From Chryseobacterium sp. (lineage in GTDB: Bacteria > Bacteroidota > Bacteroidia > Flavobacteriales > Weeksellaceae): 64,000 nucleotides of DNA. Under the pieces are notes generated by a model that ran no database searches, was not told the origin of the DNA, and saw only the letters and a program-made list of their open reading frames with translations. Below, one piece after another: positions 1-8,347 of the stretch. The DNA lies in the NCBI GenBank assembly GCA_027492795.1, contig JAPUEB010000024.1:124001-188000 (forward strand), in the 5' to 3' direction. The position numbers were made by a program, and so were the translations under genes. Position 1 is the stretch's first letter, and every line of letters starts with the position of its first letter.

Positions 1-272
1 GCAAATTACGTAGTAAACGGTATAAAGAATGTTCTTATAAAAAGCTTTTTGAGCTCTTAAAAATAGATTTTGAAAGGATAATCACCATTATTACAAAATC
101 TTTACAATTGTTAATTTTTCTTTCATTGGTGGGGTTTTCGTGGAAACAGCAGAAAGTTAATATTATTGCTTTTTAGGAGAATATAATAATAAAATATTAA
201 TAAAAAAAATCATTAATCCTAATTTTTTTTAATTTCCCTTGTTTACATTTAAGGTATACAAAAAACCACAAA
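1..272. other. window-edge stretch, no assignable gene
   Basis: No gene can be assigned. Frame 1 is open from the window edge to a TAA at 58-60, and frame 3 is open to a TAG at 174-176, so the 3' end of an upstream gene could lie here, but neither translation is recognisable. From about 180 the sequence is A/T-rich and serves as the upstream region of the gene at 273. Confidence 0.3.
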
Positions 273-1196
273 ATGAAAACAAAATTTATTAGCTTATTTT
301 TGCTTGCATTTACAATGTTTATAAGTGCACAGGTTGGTATAAATACCGAAACTCCTTCCACAACCTTACAAGTCAAGGGAAAAGACGTCGCCAACAAAGT
401 TGAAGGCGTTCTTATCCCAAAATTTACAGGTGACGAAATTTTTAATATGCCAATTACAGTTACTCCAGCTACAACAGGTGTAACATCTACCGTATCTATT
501 GCTAATGAAGCAAACTTAGTATATGCAACTTCTGCAGCTTCTTCCGCAAACCAAGATAAGAATGGAAGGGGAGAATTTCTTACAACATCAGGATTTTTCT
601 ATTGGGATCATCCAACCCAAAAATGGAGAAGATTTTTTGTTGCTACTTCTACTGCTGCCGGTAATGATGGTGTAGTAAAAATTAACGGGAATATGTCACC
701 AGCAACAATGTCTTTGGGTGCTATTTCGGGCACATTTGGAACTGAAAAAAAGATTGCGTTTAGTTCACCATTGGTTTATGCGAGTGCTCCAACAACCAGT
801 TGGCCGGAAAATACCCCAGGCTACAACGATACGTCTGTGAATAAAGATCAGTATGTATATTTAGACGGTAAATTGAGAGAAAATAATATCGAGGGGCAAG
901 TTCACATCTGGAGACTAATTATAACTGCGGAAGCTGGTAGTGGCTCTTCTGGATCCGTGAAAGCGGCTCTTAAAAACCCGGACTCTGGCTTTATTGTAAA
1001 TTCTATTGTTCTCCTTCCAGCTGCATCAAATTTTAATCCCGGTCCGGTTTTAACATTCTATTTTTATACGATTGCGGATCAGCAAAGTTTGGCACTATCT
1101 CCCAGCACTCGTGGCTATGAAATTTGGTTAAGTGCAGATATGACGGTAACTGCAAGATTAGTATCCTTAACCCGTGTTTCTCTTTTCAAAGACTAA
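273..1196 (+). CDS. secreted protein of unknown function
   Basis: A 307-aa exported protein. Residues 1-19 form a signal peptide (basic MKTK, hydrophobic core, ending ISAQ), a very common Flavobacteriia form. The mature protein starts with VGINTETPSTTLQVKG, which resembles the GINTxxPxxxLxVxG motif that begins many Bacteroidota surface and tail-fibre-like proteins. The rest is Thr/Ser/Ala-rich with no recognised catalytic motif and no T9SS sorting domain at the C-terminus. It is a single-gene unit ending at the hairpin near 1266, convergent with the K+ channel gene. Function is unknown; a cell-surface or extracellular role is inferred from the export signal only. Confidence 0.8.
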   Translation: MKTKFISLFLLAFTMFISAQVGINTETPSTTLQVKGKDVANKVEGVLIPKFTGDEIFNMPITVTPATTGVTSTVSIANEANLVYATSAASSANQDKNGRGEFLTTSGFFYWDHPTQKWRRFFVATSTAAGNDGVVKINGNMSPATMSLGAISGTFGTEKKIAFSSPLVYASAPTTSWPENTPGYNDTSVNKDQYVYLDGKLRENNIEGQVHIWRLIITAEAGSGSSGSVKAALKNPDSGFIVNSIVLLPAASNFNPGPVLTFYFYTIADQQSLALSPSTRGYEIWLSADMTVTARLVSLTRVSLFKD

Positions 1197-1265
1197 TAAA
1201 TAATAAAAACTAGTAAAATTTAATAATTAAACTGAAAACATTAATTCACAAAATACAAATGATGG

Positions 1266-1290
1266 AACCCCGAATTTTCGGGTTTTTTTT
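1266..1290 (+). terminator. rho-independent terminator
   Basis: Stem CCCGAA/TTCGGG followed by eight T residues, 70 bp after the secreted-protein gene and immediately before the 3' end of the convergent K+ channel gene. Confidence 0.75.
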
Positions 1291-2134
1291 ATGAGATTTT
1301 TTCACCGCAACGTTTGCAGTAATTGGCGTCATCATCAATATCCGTATTATTACATCTGCTACAAACCAAATTATAAATTTGTCTTTTATTTCGCATTTCT
1401 GCCGTAATAATTCCTGTTGGAACCGCAATAATGGAATAACCAGCTAACATCAACAAAATTGAGAAAAATTTTCCCAAAGGAGTACTCGGTGAAACGTCGC
1501 CGTAACCCACCGTAGTTACCGTTACTACCGCCCAATAAATACTTTGCGGAATGCTCTCAAAACCTTCTTTATGTCCTTCCACCATATACATGATGGAGCC
1601 TACAATCACCGAAAAAATCATTAAAAAGAGAAGGAAAACGTATATTTTTCGTGAACTTTTTCTCATCGCTGTAATGATGAGCGAACCGTCGTTCATAAAG
1701 TCCATCAAATTCAAAATTCTGAAAATCCTAAGCATTCTCAGCATCCTTATAATGAGGAAATATTTTGTAATTGGCAAGAAAATACTGAGATAAAAAGGAA
1801 TAATCGCCAGTAAATCTATAATTCCAAAAAAACTGAAGATATAGGCTCTTTTATTTCTAATCGTAATGATCCTCAAAATATATTCTACCGTAAAAATAAG
1901 CGAGATAAAAATCTCTAAACCCACGAAAATCTTGTGGTACTTCAAGTCAAATGAAGGCACACTTTCCATCATTACAATAAAAGTGCTAACCAAAATTAGC
2001 AGAAGCAATGCAATATCAAATGTTTTTCCCAAAGGTGTATCTGCACGATAAATGATGCGGAACAACTGACGTTTCCATTTGGTTCTTTCTGGGATTAAAT
2101 TGTGTTCTTTTTCTACTAAAGGATGTTCCCGCAT
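1289..2134 (-). CDS. voltage-gated K+ channel with C-terminal zinc ribbon
   Basis: A 281-aa six-TM potassium channel of the Kv/KvAP type. Hydrophobic segments S1-S3 lie at about residues 38-118. S4 is an arginine-repeat helix (RMLRMLRIFRILN, about 130-142), S5 is about 160-183, and the pore carries the K+ selectivity signature TVGYGD (about 208-213) followed by S6. Unusually, the short cytoplasmic tail ends in a CxxC...CxxC module (CSRC and CKRC), a zinc-ribbon pattern, as its last 25 residues. It is transcribed alone, convergent with the secreted-protein gene and divergent from nif3. The channel call is very safe; the voltage-sensing role is inferred from S4 and the tail function is unknown. 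Confidence 0.93.
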   Translation of the reverse strand: MREHPLVEKEHNLIPERTKWKRQLFRIIYRADTPLGKTFDIALLLLILVSTFIVMMESVPSFDLKYHKIFVGLEIFISLIFTVEYILRIITIRNKRAYIFSFFGIIDLLAIIPFYLSIFLPITKYFLIIRMLRMLRIFRILNLMDFMNDGSLIITAMRKSSRKIYVFLLFLMIFSVIVGSIMYMVEGHKEGFESIPQSIYWAVVTVTTVGYGDVSPSTPLGKFFSILLMLAGYSIIAVPTGIITAEMRNKRQIYNLVCSRCNNTDIDDDANYCKRCGEKIS

Positions 2135-2189
2135 AAATCTTCTGTTTTTTATTGGAAATATTTCCTAATTTCGCTACAAACATAACAAA

Positions 2190-3287
2190 ATGAAGTTAAA
2201 TGACTTAATTTCCGATTTAGAAAAGCAGTTTTCGATGCAGCAGGCGGAAGATTTTGATAATGTAGGTTTGCTTTGCGGAAATCCAAATCGAGAAATTACA
2301 GGAATCCTCGTCTGTCACGATGCTTTGGAAGAAGTGGTGGAAGAAGCTATCGATAAAAATTGTAATTTAATTATCACTTTTCATCCCATTATTTTTTCTG
2401 GCTTAAAATCCTTAACGGGGAAAAATTATGTTGAAAGAGCCGTTTTGAAAGCCATTGAAAACAAGATTGCCATTTATGCTATCCATACTGCGTTTGATAA
2501 CGATTATTTTGGAGTAAATTTTAGAATTTGCGAGGAACTTAAACTGAAAAACCAACAGATTTTGATGCCGAAAACCCAAAATTTAAAAAAACTGGAAGTT
2601 TTTGTACCAAAAGATGATGTTGAAGCTCTAAAAGAGGATTTGTTTGCAGCCGGAGCAGGAAATATCGGCTTCTATGACGAATGCAGTTTTTCTATACAAG
2701 GCAAAGGAACTTTTAGGCCAATGGAAGGTTCCAATCCGTATTCCGGAACGAAAAATATCCGCGAAAACGCCGATGAAATAATGGTTTCTGTTATTTTTGA
2801 AAATTTTAAGAAAAATAAAATTATCGCTGCGATGAAATCTGCACATCCCTACGAAGAAGTTGCCTATCAAATCATCAGCTTGGATAATGAAAACCAATAT
2901 TCAGGTTTAGGAAGATATGGCGAATTGGAAAATGAAATGGAGGAAAAAGATTTCTTAAACTTCGTAAAAGAAAGATTTGATTTAAAAGTTATACGTCATT
3001 CCGAATTTACAGGAAAAAAAATAAAAAGGGTAGGAGTTTTGGGCGGAAGCGGAGCAAGTGGAATAAAAGCGGCCCTTGCCAAAAACTGTGATGCCTATTT
3101 AACGGGTGATGTGAAGTACCACGATTTCTTTCAGGCAGAGAACAGAATGCTTATTTGCGACATCGGTCATTTTGAATCGGAACAGTTTGTAACCCAACAA
3201 TTATTTGATATAATCTCGGAAAAATTTCCTAAATTTGCAGTCTCTAAATCAGAGGAAAATACCAATCCAGTAAATTATTTTTTTTAA
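2190..3287 (+). CDS. NIF3-like dinuclear metal centre protein
   Basis: A 365-aa member of the NIF3/YbgI/DUF34 family, ring-forming hexamers that bind two metals per subunit; the physiological substrate is unsettled and the old label GTP cyclohydrolase I type 2 is not reliable. N-terminal metal-site motifs are present (HPIIF near residue 65, HTAFD near 98), with the C-terminal partners GDVKYHD and GHFESE. Length and the central approximately 100-residue insert, with an alpha/beta PII-like domain, match the long Gram-positive/Bacteroidota form (YqfO type). Its stop is followed after one base by the ATG of the coiled-coil gene at 3289, so the two are almost certainly co-transcribed and probably translationally coupled. 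Confidence 0.93.
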   Translation: MKLNDLISDLEKQFSMQQAEDFDNVGLLCGNPNREITGILVCHDALEEVVEEAIDKNCNLIITFHPIIFSGLKSLTGKNYVERAVLKAIENKIAIYAIHTAFDNDYFGVNFRICEELKLKNQQILMPKTQNLKKLEVFVPKDDVEALKEDLFAAGAGNIGFYDECSFSIQGKGTFRPMEGSNPYSGTKNIRENADEIMVSVIFENFKKNKIIAAMKSAHPYEEVAYQIISLDNENQYSGLGRYGELENEMEEKDFLNFVKERFDLKVIRHSEFTGKKIKRVGVLGGSGASGIKAALAKNCDAYLTGDVKYHDFFQAENRMLICDIGHFESEQFVTQQLFDIISEKFPKFAVSKSEENTNPVNYFF

Positions 3288-3288
3288 T

Positions 3289-4068
3289 ATGGCTAAAAAA
3301 ACCATCGAAATTTCTGTTGAAGAAAAATTAAGAGCCCTTTATGACCTTCAAATCATCGATTCTAGGCTGGATGAAATCCGCAATACCCGTGGTGAACTGC
3401 CAATAGAGGTGGAAGACCTCGAAATTGAAATCGAAGGTTTGGAAAAAAGAGCTGCAAAATTTGAGGGAGAAATTAAAGAACAAAATGTTGAAATCAGCAC
3501 CAAAAATGAAGTAATCAACCATGCTAAATCTTTAATAGACAAATATAAAGCTCAGCAGGATAATGTACGAAACAATAAAGAATTTGAAGCTTTGGGTAAA
3601 GAAATTGAATACCAAGAGCTTGAAATTCAGTTGGCTGAAAAAAGAATCAAAGAATTTTCTGCCAAAATTGATCATAAAAACGAAACTCTAAACGAGCTTA
3701 ACGATAGAATTGAAAATCAGAAAAGCCATCTGAAATTCAAAAAAGAAGAGTTGGAGGGTTTAATTTCAGAAACTCAGAAAGAAGAGGATTATCTTTTAGG
3801 AAAATCTAGTGAGTTTGCAGCAAAAATTGATGAAAGACTTCTAAAATCTTACCAAAAAATCCGTGAAAATTCAGCAAACGGACTCGCGGTTGTAGGTCTT
3901 GAAAGAGGAGCACCAAAAGGTTCATTCTTTATGGTTCCACCTCAAAAACAAATGGAAATAGCGCAACGCAAAAAAATCATAATTGATGAGCACAGCGGAA
4001 AAATCCTAGTGGACGACGAGTTGGTAAACGAAGAAAACGAAAAAATGAAAGATGTGATTAAATTCTAA
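3289..4068 (+). CDS. coiled-coil 'C4 zinc ribbon' family protein lacking the cysteines
   Basis: A 259-aa protein of the DUF164/CT398-like family: a long antiparallel coiled coil (about residues 10-185, heptad-rich in E/K/L/I) followed by a C-terminal domain that in most bacteria is a C4 zinc ribbon. The conserved framework VPPQKQMEIAQRKKII and GKILVD is intact, but the CxxC pairs are replaced (ERGAPKGSF and DEHSGK), and the protein has no cysteine at all. Coupled to nif3, a neighbour pair seen in other bacteria. Role unknown; nucleic-acid or flagellar-export-related roles have been proposed for relatives. Confidence 0.88.
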   Translation: MAKKTIEISVEEKLRALYDLQIIDSRLDEIRNTRGELPIEVEDLEIEIEGLEKRAAKFEGEIKEQNVEISTKNEVINHAKSLIDKYKAQQDNVRNNKEFEALGKEIEYQELEIQLAEKRIKEFSAKIDHKNETLNELNDRIENQKSHLKFKKEELEGLISETQKEEDYLLGKSSEFAAKIDERLLKSYQKIRENSANGLAVVGLERGAPKGSFFMVPPQKQMEIAQRKKIIIDEHSGKILVDDELVNEENEKMKDVIKF

Positions 4069-4086
4069 CATTTTTAATAAATACAA

Positions 4087-4118
4087 AAAAAGCCGCATCG
4101 AAATTGATGCGGCTTTTT
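4087..4118. terminator. bidirectional terminator
   Basis: Perfect 8-bp stem GCCGCATC/GATGCGGC (4092-4099 and 4106-4113) with a 6-nt loop, preceded by seven A and followed by five T. It can terminate both the + strand nif3 unit and the - strand ligase gene that starts its 3' end at 4125. Confidence 0.9.
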
Positions 4119-4124
4119 AAATTT

Positions 4125-5903
4125 CTAAGCAGTGTGTCCGTACATTTTATTGTAAAGATGAATGTATCTTTCTTTGATGGCTTTTCGCTTTAGCTTCATC
4201 GTAGGAGTTAGCAAACCATCATCAATGCTCCAAACTTCAGGCGTGAGTTCAATTTTTTTCACCTGTTCCCAAGCGCCAAGTTTCGTATTCAGATAATCGA
4301 TTTCTTTTTCTATTCTTGCCTTCAGTTCAGGGCTTTTCGCCATTTCAGCTGGGGTTTGCCCTATTTTTAGGTTGTGTCTTTCTGCCCAGTTTTTCGCAAA
4401 ATTGAAATCGGGCTGTACAAAAGCGCAAGGCATTTTTTCGCCATCGCCAACCACCATTATCTGCTCGATGAATTTCGAAGCTTTTGCCAAATTTTCAATT
4501 ACTTGCGGGGCAACATATTTTCCGCCGGATGTTTTGAACATTTCTTTTTTTCTATCGGTAATATGCAAGAAACCTTCATCATCAATATGGCCTATATCTC
4601 CGGTTTTGAAATAACTATCTTCTGTGAAAGCCTCTTTCGTCTGCTCCTCATTTTTGAAATATCCTTTGAAAACATTGGGACCTTTCACGGTGATTTCGCC
4701 GTCTGCCTGAATTTTTACGTCCAAGTTATCCAGCGGATGTCCTACGCTTCCCACTTTTAGCCTGTCAAAAGAGTTTACCGAAATAACGGGTGAAGTTTCG
4801 GTAAGTCCATATCCTTCCAAAATGGGAATTCCTGCGTTTTGAAACATATTATTGAGCCTTGCAGAAAGTGCGGCAGAACCAGAAACTAAAGTGATGATAT
4901 TTCCGCCCAAACCTTCTCTCCACTTGCTGAAGACCAATTTGTCGGCAATTATTTCCTTTATTCCCGTAGGTTTGCCTAATTTCTTTTTAGCTTTATTTAC
5001 ACCTAATGCCCAAAGAAAAATTTTAGATTTCAAACCACCTGCGGAAGTACCCTTATCATAAATTTTATCGTAAACTTTTTCTATCAATCTTGGTACTACA
5101 GACATTAAATGGGGCTGAACTTCTTTGATATTGTCGCCCATTTTTTCGATGCTTTCCGCAAAATAAACCGAATATCCATTAAATTGATAGAGATAGAAAA
5201 GCATTCGCTCAAAAATGTGGCAAATAGGTAAAAAGCTTAAAACCTTTGTATCGTCATAAGCCAAACCTCTTTTTCTAGGAATTCGGTGGTCCGATGCCAA
5301 AACATTAGAGACAATATTATGGTGAGAAAGCATTACGCCTTTCGGTTTTCCCGTAGTTCCGGAAGTGTAGATTATTGTAGCCAAATCTTCAGGATTAATG
5401 GTTTTTGCCAAGTCTTCTACTTCGCTTTGGTTGCTATCATCGCTACCCAAATCCAAAATTTCTTGCCAGTTTGCAGTACCATCAATATTATCAAACGTAA
5501 AAATTCCTTTCAGAGTTTGAACTTGTGGCTTCGCTGCATTCACTTTTTCCAGAAGCTCTCTATCCGATACGAAACAATATTCCACCTCGGCGTTATTGAA
5601 AATGTAAATATAGTCTTCGGAAGAAATAGTCGGGTACACAGGTACGCTTATCGCTCCAATCTGCGAAATTCCCAAATCCATCACAGCCCATTCTGTGCGT
5701 GTTGCGGTGGTAATAAGCGCTATTTTATCTCCCGGTTTTATTCCCAGCTTCAGAAGCCCACGAGAAATTTTATTTCCTAAATTTATAAATTCTTTGGTGG
5801 AAGTCTTTTTCCATTCACCATGATATTTCGTTGCAAACATCGTATCATTCGGGTACTTTACCAAAGCGTGATGGGCAATATCAAATAATCTTCTTATAGA
5901 CAT
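4125..5903 (-). CDS. long-chain fatty acid--CoA ligase
   Basis: A 592-aa ANL-superfamily enzyme that activates fatty acids to acyl-AMP and then acyl-CoA. The AMP-binding loop IYTSGTTGKPKGVMLSH (about residues 178-194), the YGLTETSPV adenine-site motif, the TGDIG hinge motif and the DRKKEMFKTSGGKYVAP motif of long-chain ligases are all present, and the length fits the FadD15/FAA-type bacterial family. It is divergent from the acyl-CoA dehydrogenase at 6038, so the two may share control in fatty-acid degradation. A second, distinct ligase lies at 32588. Confidence 0.95.
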   Translation of the reverse strand: MSIRRLFDIAHHALVKYPNDTMFATKYHGEWKKTSTKEFINLGNKISRGLLKLGIKPGDKIALITTATRTEWAVMDLGISQIGAISVPVYPTISSEDYIYIFNNAEVEYCFVSDRELLEKVNAAKPQVQTLKGIFTFDNIDGTANWQEILDLGSDDSNQSEVEDLAKTINPEDLATIIYTSGTTGKPKGVMLSHHNIVSNVLASDHRIPRKRGLAYDDTKVLSFLPICHIFERMLFYLYQFNGYSVYFAESIEKMGDNIKEVQPHLMSVVPRLIEKVYDKIYDKGTSAGGLKSKIFLWALGVNKAKKKLGKPTGIKEIIADKLVFSKWREGLGGNIITLVSGSAALSARLNNMFQNAGIPILEGYGLTETSPVISVNSFDRLKVGSVGHPLDNLDVKIQADGEITVKGPNVFKGYFKNEEQTKEAFTEDSYFKTGDIGHIDDEGFLHITDRKKEMFKTSGGKYVAPQVIENLAKASKFIEQIMVVGDGEKMPCAFVQPDFNFAKNWAERHNLKIGQTPAEMAKSPELKARIEKEIDYLNTKLGAWEQVKKIELTPEVWSIDDGLLTPTMKLKRKAIKERYIHLYNKMYGHTA

Positions 5904-6037
5904 ATCTTAAGTTTTTTTATTTTTTTTTATATAAAGGTAATTGTAAAAGTATCATTTTTTGTTTAAAACACCAAAACTGAATATATTTTTCAGAATTTAA
6001 TAAAAATTGTAAATTTACCCACAACAAAAATCAACTT

Positions 6038-7180
6038 ATGAATTTTAATTTATCTGAAGAACACTTAATGATTCAGCAGGCTGCGAGGGATTTTGCGCAG
6101 ACCGAACTTTTACCGGGAGTTATCGAAAGAGACCGAGATCAGAAGTTTCCTTACGAACAGGTGAAGAAAATGGGGGAAATGGGCTTCCTCGGTATGATGG
6201 TGGATCCCAAATATGGCGGTGCAGGAATGGATAGCGTGTCCTACGTTTTGGCAATGGAGGAAATTGCAAAAATTGATGCTTCCGCGGCTGTTGTGATGTC
6301 CGTAAACAACTCTTTGGTTTGTGCAGGTTTGGAAAAATACTGCAGCGAAGAACAAAAAATGAAATACCTCGTTCCTTTAGCAAGTGGTGAAGTTATTGGC
6401 GCATTTGCACTTTCGGAGCCGGAAGCAGGATCCGATGCTACTTCACAAAAGACAACCGCTGTAGATATGGGCGACCATTACCTTCTAAACGGAACAAAAA
6501 ACTGGATTACCAATGGTGGGAACGCACAATATTATATCGTAATTGCACAAACCGACCCAGAAAAAAAGCATAAAGGAATCAACGCATTCATTGTAGAAAA
6601 AGGCTGGGAAGGCTTTGAAATCGGTCCAAAAGAAGATAAATTAGGAATCAGAGGAAGTGATACACATTCTTTATTGTTCACGGATGTAAAAGTTCCAAAA
6701 GAAAACAGAATTGGTGAAGACGGCTTCGGATTCAATTTTGCAATGGGCGTTTTGAACGGTGGAAGAATCGGGATTGCTTCTCAGGCTTTAGGAATTGCTT
6801 CCGGAGCTTATGAGTTGGCTCTAAAATATGCGAAAGAAAGAAAAGCTTTCGGTACAGAAATCATCAACCATCAAGCAATTGCTTTCAAATTGGCAGATAT
6901 GGCTGTGCAAATTACAGCAGCGAGAATGCTGTGTTTCAAAGCTGCTTGCGAAAAAGACGAAGGAAAAGATATTTCTGAAAGTGGAGCGATGGCAAAACTA
7001 TACTCTTCCCAAGTTGCGATGGATACCACCATTGAAGCAGTTCAAATTCACGGCGGTTACGGTTATGTAAAAGAATATCACGTGGAAAGAATGATGCGCG
7101 ACGCAAAAATCACGCAGATTTACGAAGGAACTTCCGAAATTCAAAAAATCGTAATTTCCCGTTCAATCGCGAAAAAATAA
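6038..7180 (+). CDS. acyl-CoA dehydrogenase (short/medium-chain type)
   Basis: A 380-aa FAD-dependent acyl-CoA dehydrogenase that introduces the alpha,beta double bond in the first step of beta-oxidation. Family signatures include ALSEPEAGSDA (about 127-137), the substrate-side NGTKNWITNGG, and the C-terminal QIYEGTSEIQK, whose glutamate is the catalytic base in butyryl/short-chain enzymes. Length (about 380) and motif placement match the Bcd-like group. Divergent from the fatty acid--CoA ligase, with a 134-bp A/T-rich shared upstream region. Chain-length specificity cannot be read from the sequence. Confidence 0.95.
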   Translation: MNFNLSEEHLMIQQAARDFAQTELLPGVIERDRDQKFPYEQVKKMGEMGFLGMMVDPKYGGAGMDSVSYVLAMEEIAKIDASAAVVMSVNNSLVCAGLEKYCSEEQKMKYLVPLASGEVIGAFALSEPEAGSDATSQKTTAVDMGDHYLLNGTKNWITNGGNAQYYIVIAQTDPEKKHKGINAFIVEKGWEGFEIGPKEDKLGIRGSDTHSLLFTDVKVPKENRIGEDGFGFNFAMGVLNGGRIGIASQALGIASGAYELALKYAKERKAFGTEIINHQAIAFKLADMAVQITAARMLCFKAACEKDEGKDISESGAMAKLYSSQVAMDTTIEAVQIHGGYGYVKEYHVERMMRDAKITQIYEGTSEIQKIVISRSIAKK

Positions 7181-7189
7181 TATTTTTAG

Positions 7190-7291
7190 TTTCTAGTTGC
7201 TGGTTTCTTGTTCCAAATTCTACAGACCAGTGACTAGTAACTAGCAACCAGCAACCAGCAACCAGCAACCAGCAACCAGCAACCAGCAACC
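7190..7291. repeat. tandem heptamer AGCAACC plus inverted half
   Basis: Seven perfect units of AGCAACC run from 7243 to 7291 and stop 8 bp before the ATG at 7300. Upstream, CTAGTTGCTGG at about 7194-7204 is the near reverse complement of the repeat, so the gap can fold into a hairpin in several registers. It occupies the whole space between the dehydrogenase and the next gene. Confidence 0.9.
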
Positions 7292-7299
7292 AAAAAAAT

Positions 7300-7662
7300 A
7301 TGAAATACTTTTGGATAATTCTCTCCGTCATTCTACTTTTTCTAGGCGTTTTCGTTTGGTATAAGTACTACTTTGTGTTTGGGGAAGGTGTAAAATCGGG
7401 ATACCTGAATTATGCCGTAAACAAAGGCTACGTTTTCAAAACCTATGAAGGAAAAATCATTCAGGAAGGTTTTGGAAGGGGAAAAACAGGAGCATTAACA
7501 AGTTATGAATTCGAATTTTCCGTAGAAGATCCAAAAGTTTTTCAGCAGTTGGAACAAAACAGTGGAAAGCATTTTGATTTGCATTACAAGGAATACAACG
7601 GTGCGCTTCCTTGGCGCGGAAATACCAAATATGTGGTAGATAAAATTGTAAATATGAAATAA
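7300..7662 (+). CDS. small membrane-anchored protein, function unknown
   Basis: A 120-aa protein with one N-terminal membrane helix (about residues 4-22, WIILSVILLFLGVFVWY) and a soluble tail with conserved-looking stretches (TYEGKIIQEG, GALPWRG). It is not preceded by a recognisable ribosome-binding site, because the AGCAACC tandem repeat fills the leader to within 8 bp of the ATG. Similar Flavobacteriia proteins have, as far as I recall, been mislabelled 6-phosphogluconate dehydrogenase; nothing here supports that enzyme. Orientation and topology (tail outside) are inferred. Confidence 0.75.
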   Translation: MKYFWIILSVILLFLGVFVWYKYYFVFGEGVKSGYLNYAVNKGYVFKTYEGKIIQEGFGRGKTGALTSYEFEFSVEDPKVFQQLEQNSGKHFDLHYKEYNGALPWRGNTKYVVDKIVNMK

Positions 7663-7748
7663 AATAAGGCTTGTTTCACGCAGAATGCGACTCAATGGTA
7701 ACCTCTTTCTACTTGTCGCTGGAGGAATTTCAAAAGCCAATAAAAATT

Positions 7749-7777
7749 AAAATCCTTCTTTTTTAGAGGGATTTTTT
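7749..7777 (+). terminator. weak terminator-like hairpin
   Basis: Imperfect stem AAAATCCTTCT against AGAGGGATTTT with a run of seven T, 87 bp after the preceding gene. One mismatch in the stem keeps confidence modest. Confidence 0.5.
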
Positions 7778-7836
7778 TGTAATATTACAGGTTTAAGAAT
7801 TAATTATTTCGTAACAAATAACCCTTTTTAATTGCA

Positions 7837-8073
7837 ATGAAAGCATTTGTTTTGAGAAAACATAAAACGTTACATGCAATAAGCTTGGTCGTTTTAATAG
7901 CTTCATTTTTTGTCCAAAACTTCGCCTTGAAACTTGCCTTAATGATAGTTGCGTGTGCTGGAATGGCAGTAATTTTTAATGCAAAAGATCAAAAAACATT
8001 AGCAATAATCATGACTATCCTGATATTTACTTCTTTGATTGCAGGACTTTTTTATTATCAATCTACATTATAA
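7837..8073 (+). CDS. small two-helix membrane protein (tandem paralogue 1)
   Basis: A 78-aa protein that is nearly all membrane: helices at about residues 12-48 (two closely spaced segments) and 55-73. The pattern IASFFVQNFALKLALMIV aligns with IASVFLQELNLKFAVLVL of the next gene, so the two are tandem paralogues. The gap to the second start is 4 bp, implying one transcript. No homologous family with a known role is recognised. Confidence 0.7.
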   Translation: MKAFVLRKHKTLHAISLVVLIASFFVQNFALKLALMIVACAGMAVIFNAKDQKTLAIIMTILIFTSLIAGLFYYQSTL

Positions 8074-8077
8074 AATT

Positions 8078-8329
8078 ATGCGCGAAAACATCATCAAAAA
8101 CGAAAAAATAATCCATATTTTGGCTTTAATTTCCATTATAGCATCGGTTTTTCTACAGGAACTCAACCTAAAATTTGCCGTGTTAGTTTTGGGGATTTTG
8201 GGACTTCTTGCCATTGCTTCAGCAAAAAGAAACAAAGTTACAACCGTAATTTTCGCAATAATGCTGGTTTTGGCTTGCGTTGGATTTTATCTTATAGAAA
8301 CAGGAAAGTGGTCTTTGCCACAGAACTAG
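8078..8329 (+). CDS. small membrane protein (tandem paralogue 2)
   Basis: An 83-aa membrane protein. The ATG at 8078 (MRENIIKNEK) is preferred over an upstream ATG at 8039, because the upstream one lies inside the preceding gene and adds residues absent from the paralogue. Shared features with the upstream gene are K-x2-H near the start, a hydrophobic stretch with IAS-x-F-x-Q, LKFA/LKLA, and an AK-x-x-K turn before the last helix. Function unknown; the pair may form a hetero-oligomer, which is inference. Confidence 0.7.
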   Translation: MRENIIKNEKIIHILALISIIASVFLQELNLKFAVLVLGILGLLAIASAKRNKVTTVIFAIMLVLACVGFYLIETGKWSLPQN

Positions 8330-8347
8330 TTTAAAAAAAAATTCTCA

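Noticed and set aside
5286-5780. 164-codon frame antisense to the fatty acid--CoA ligase
   Set aside because: The ligase is intact with all motifs, and the antisense translation has no recognisable family.
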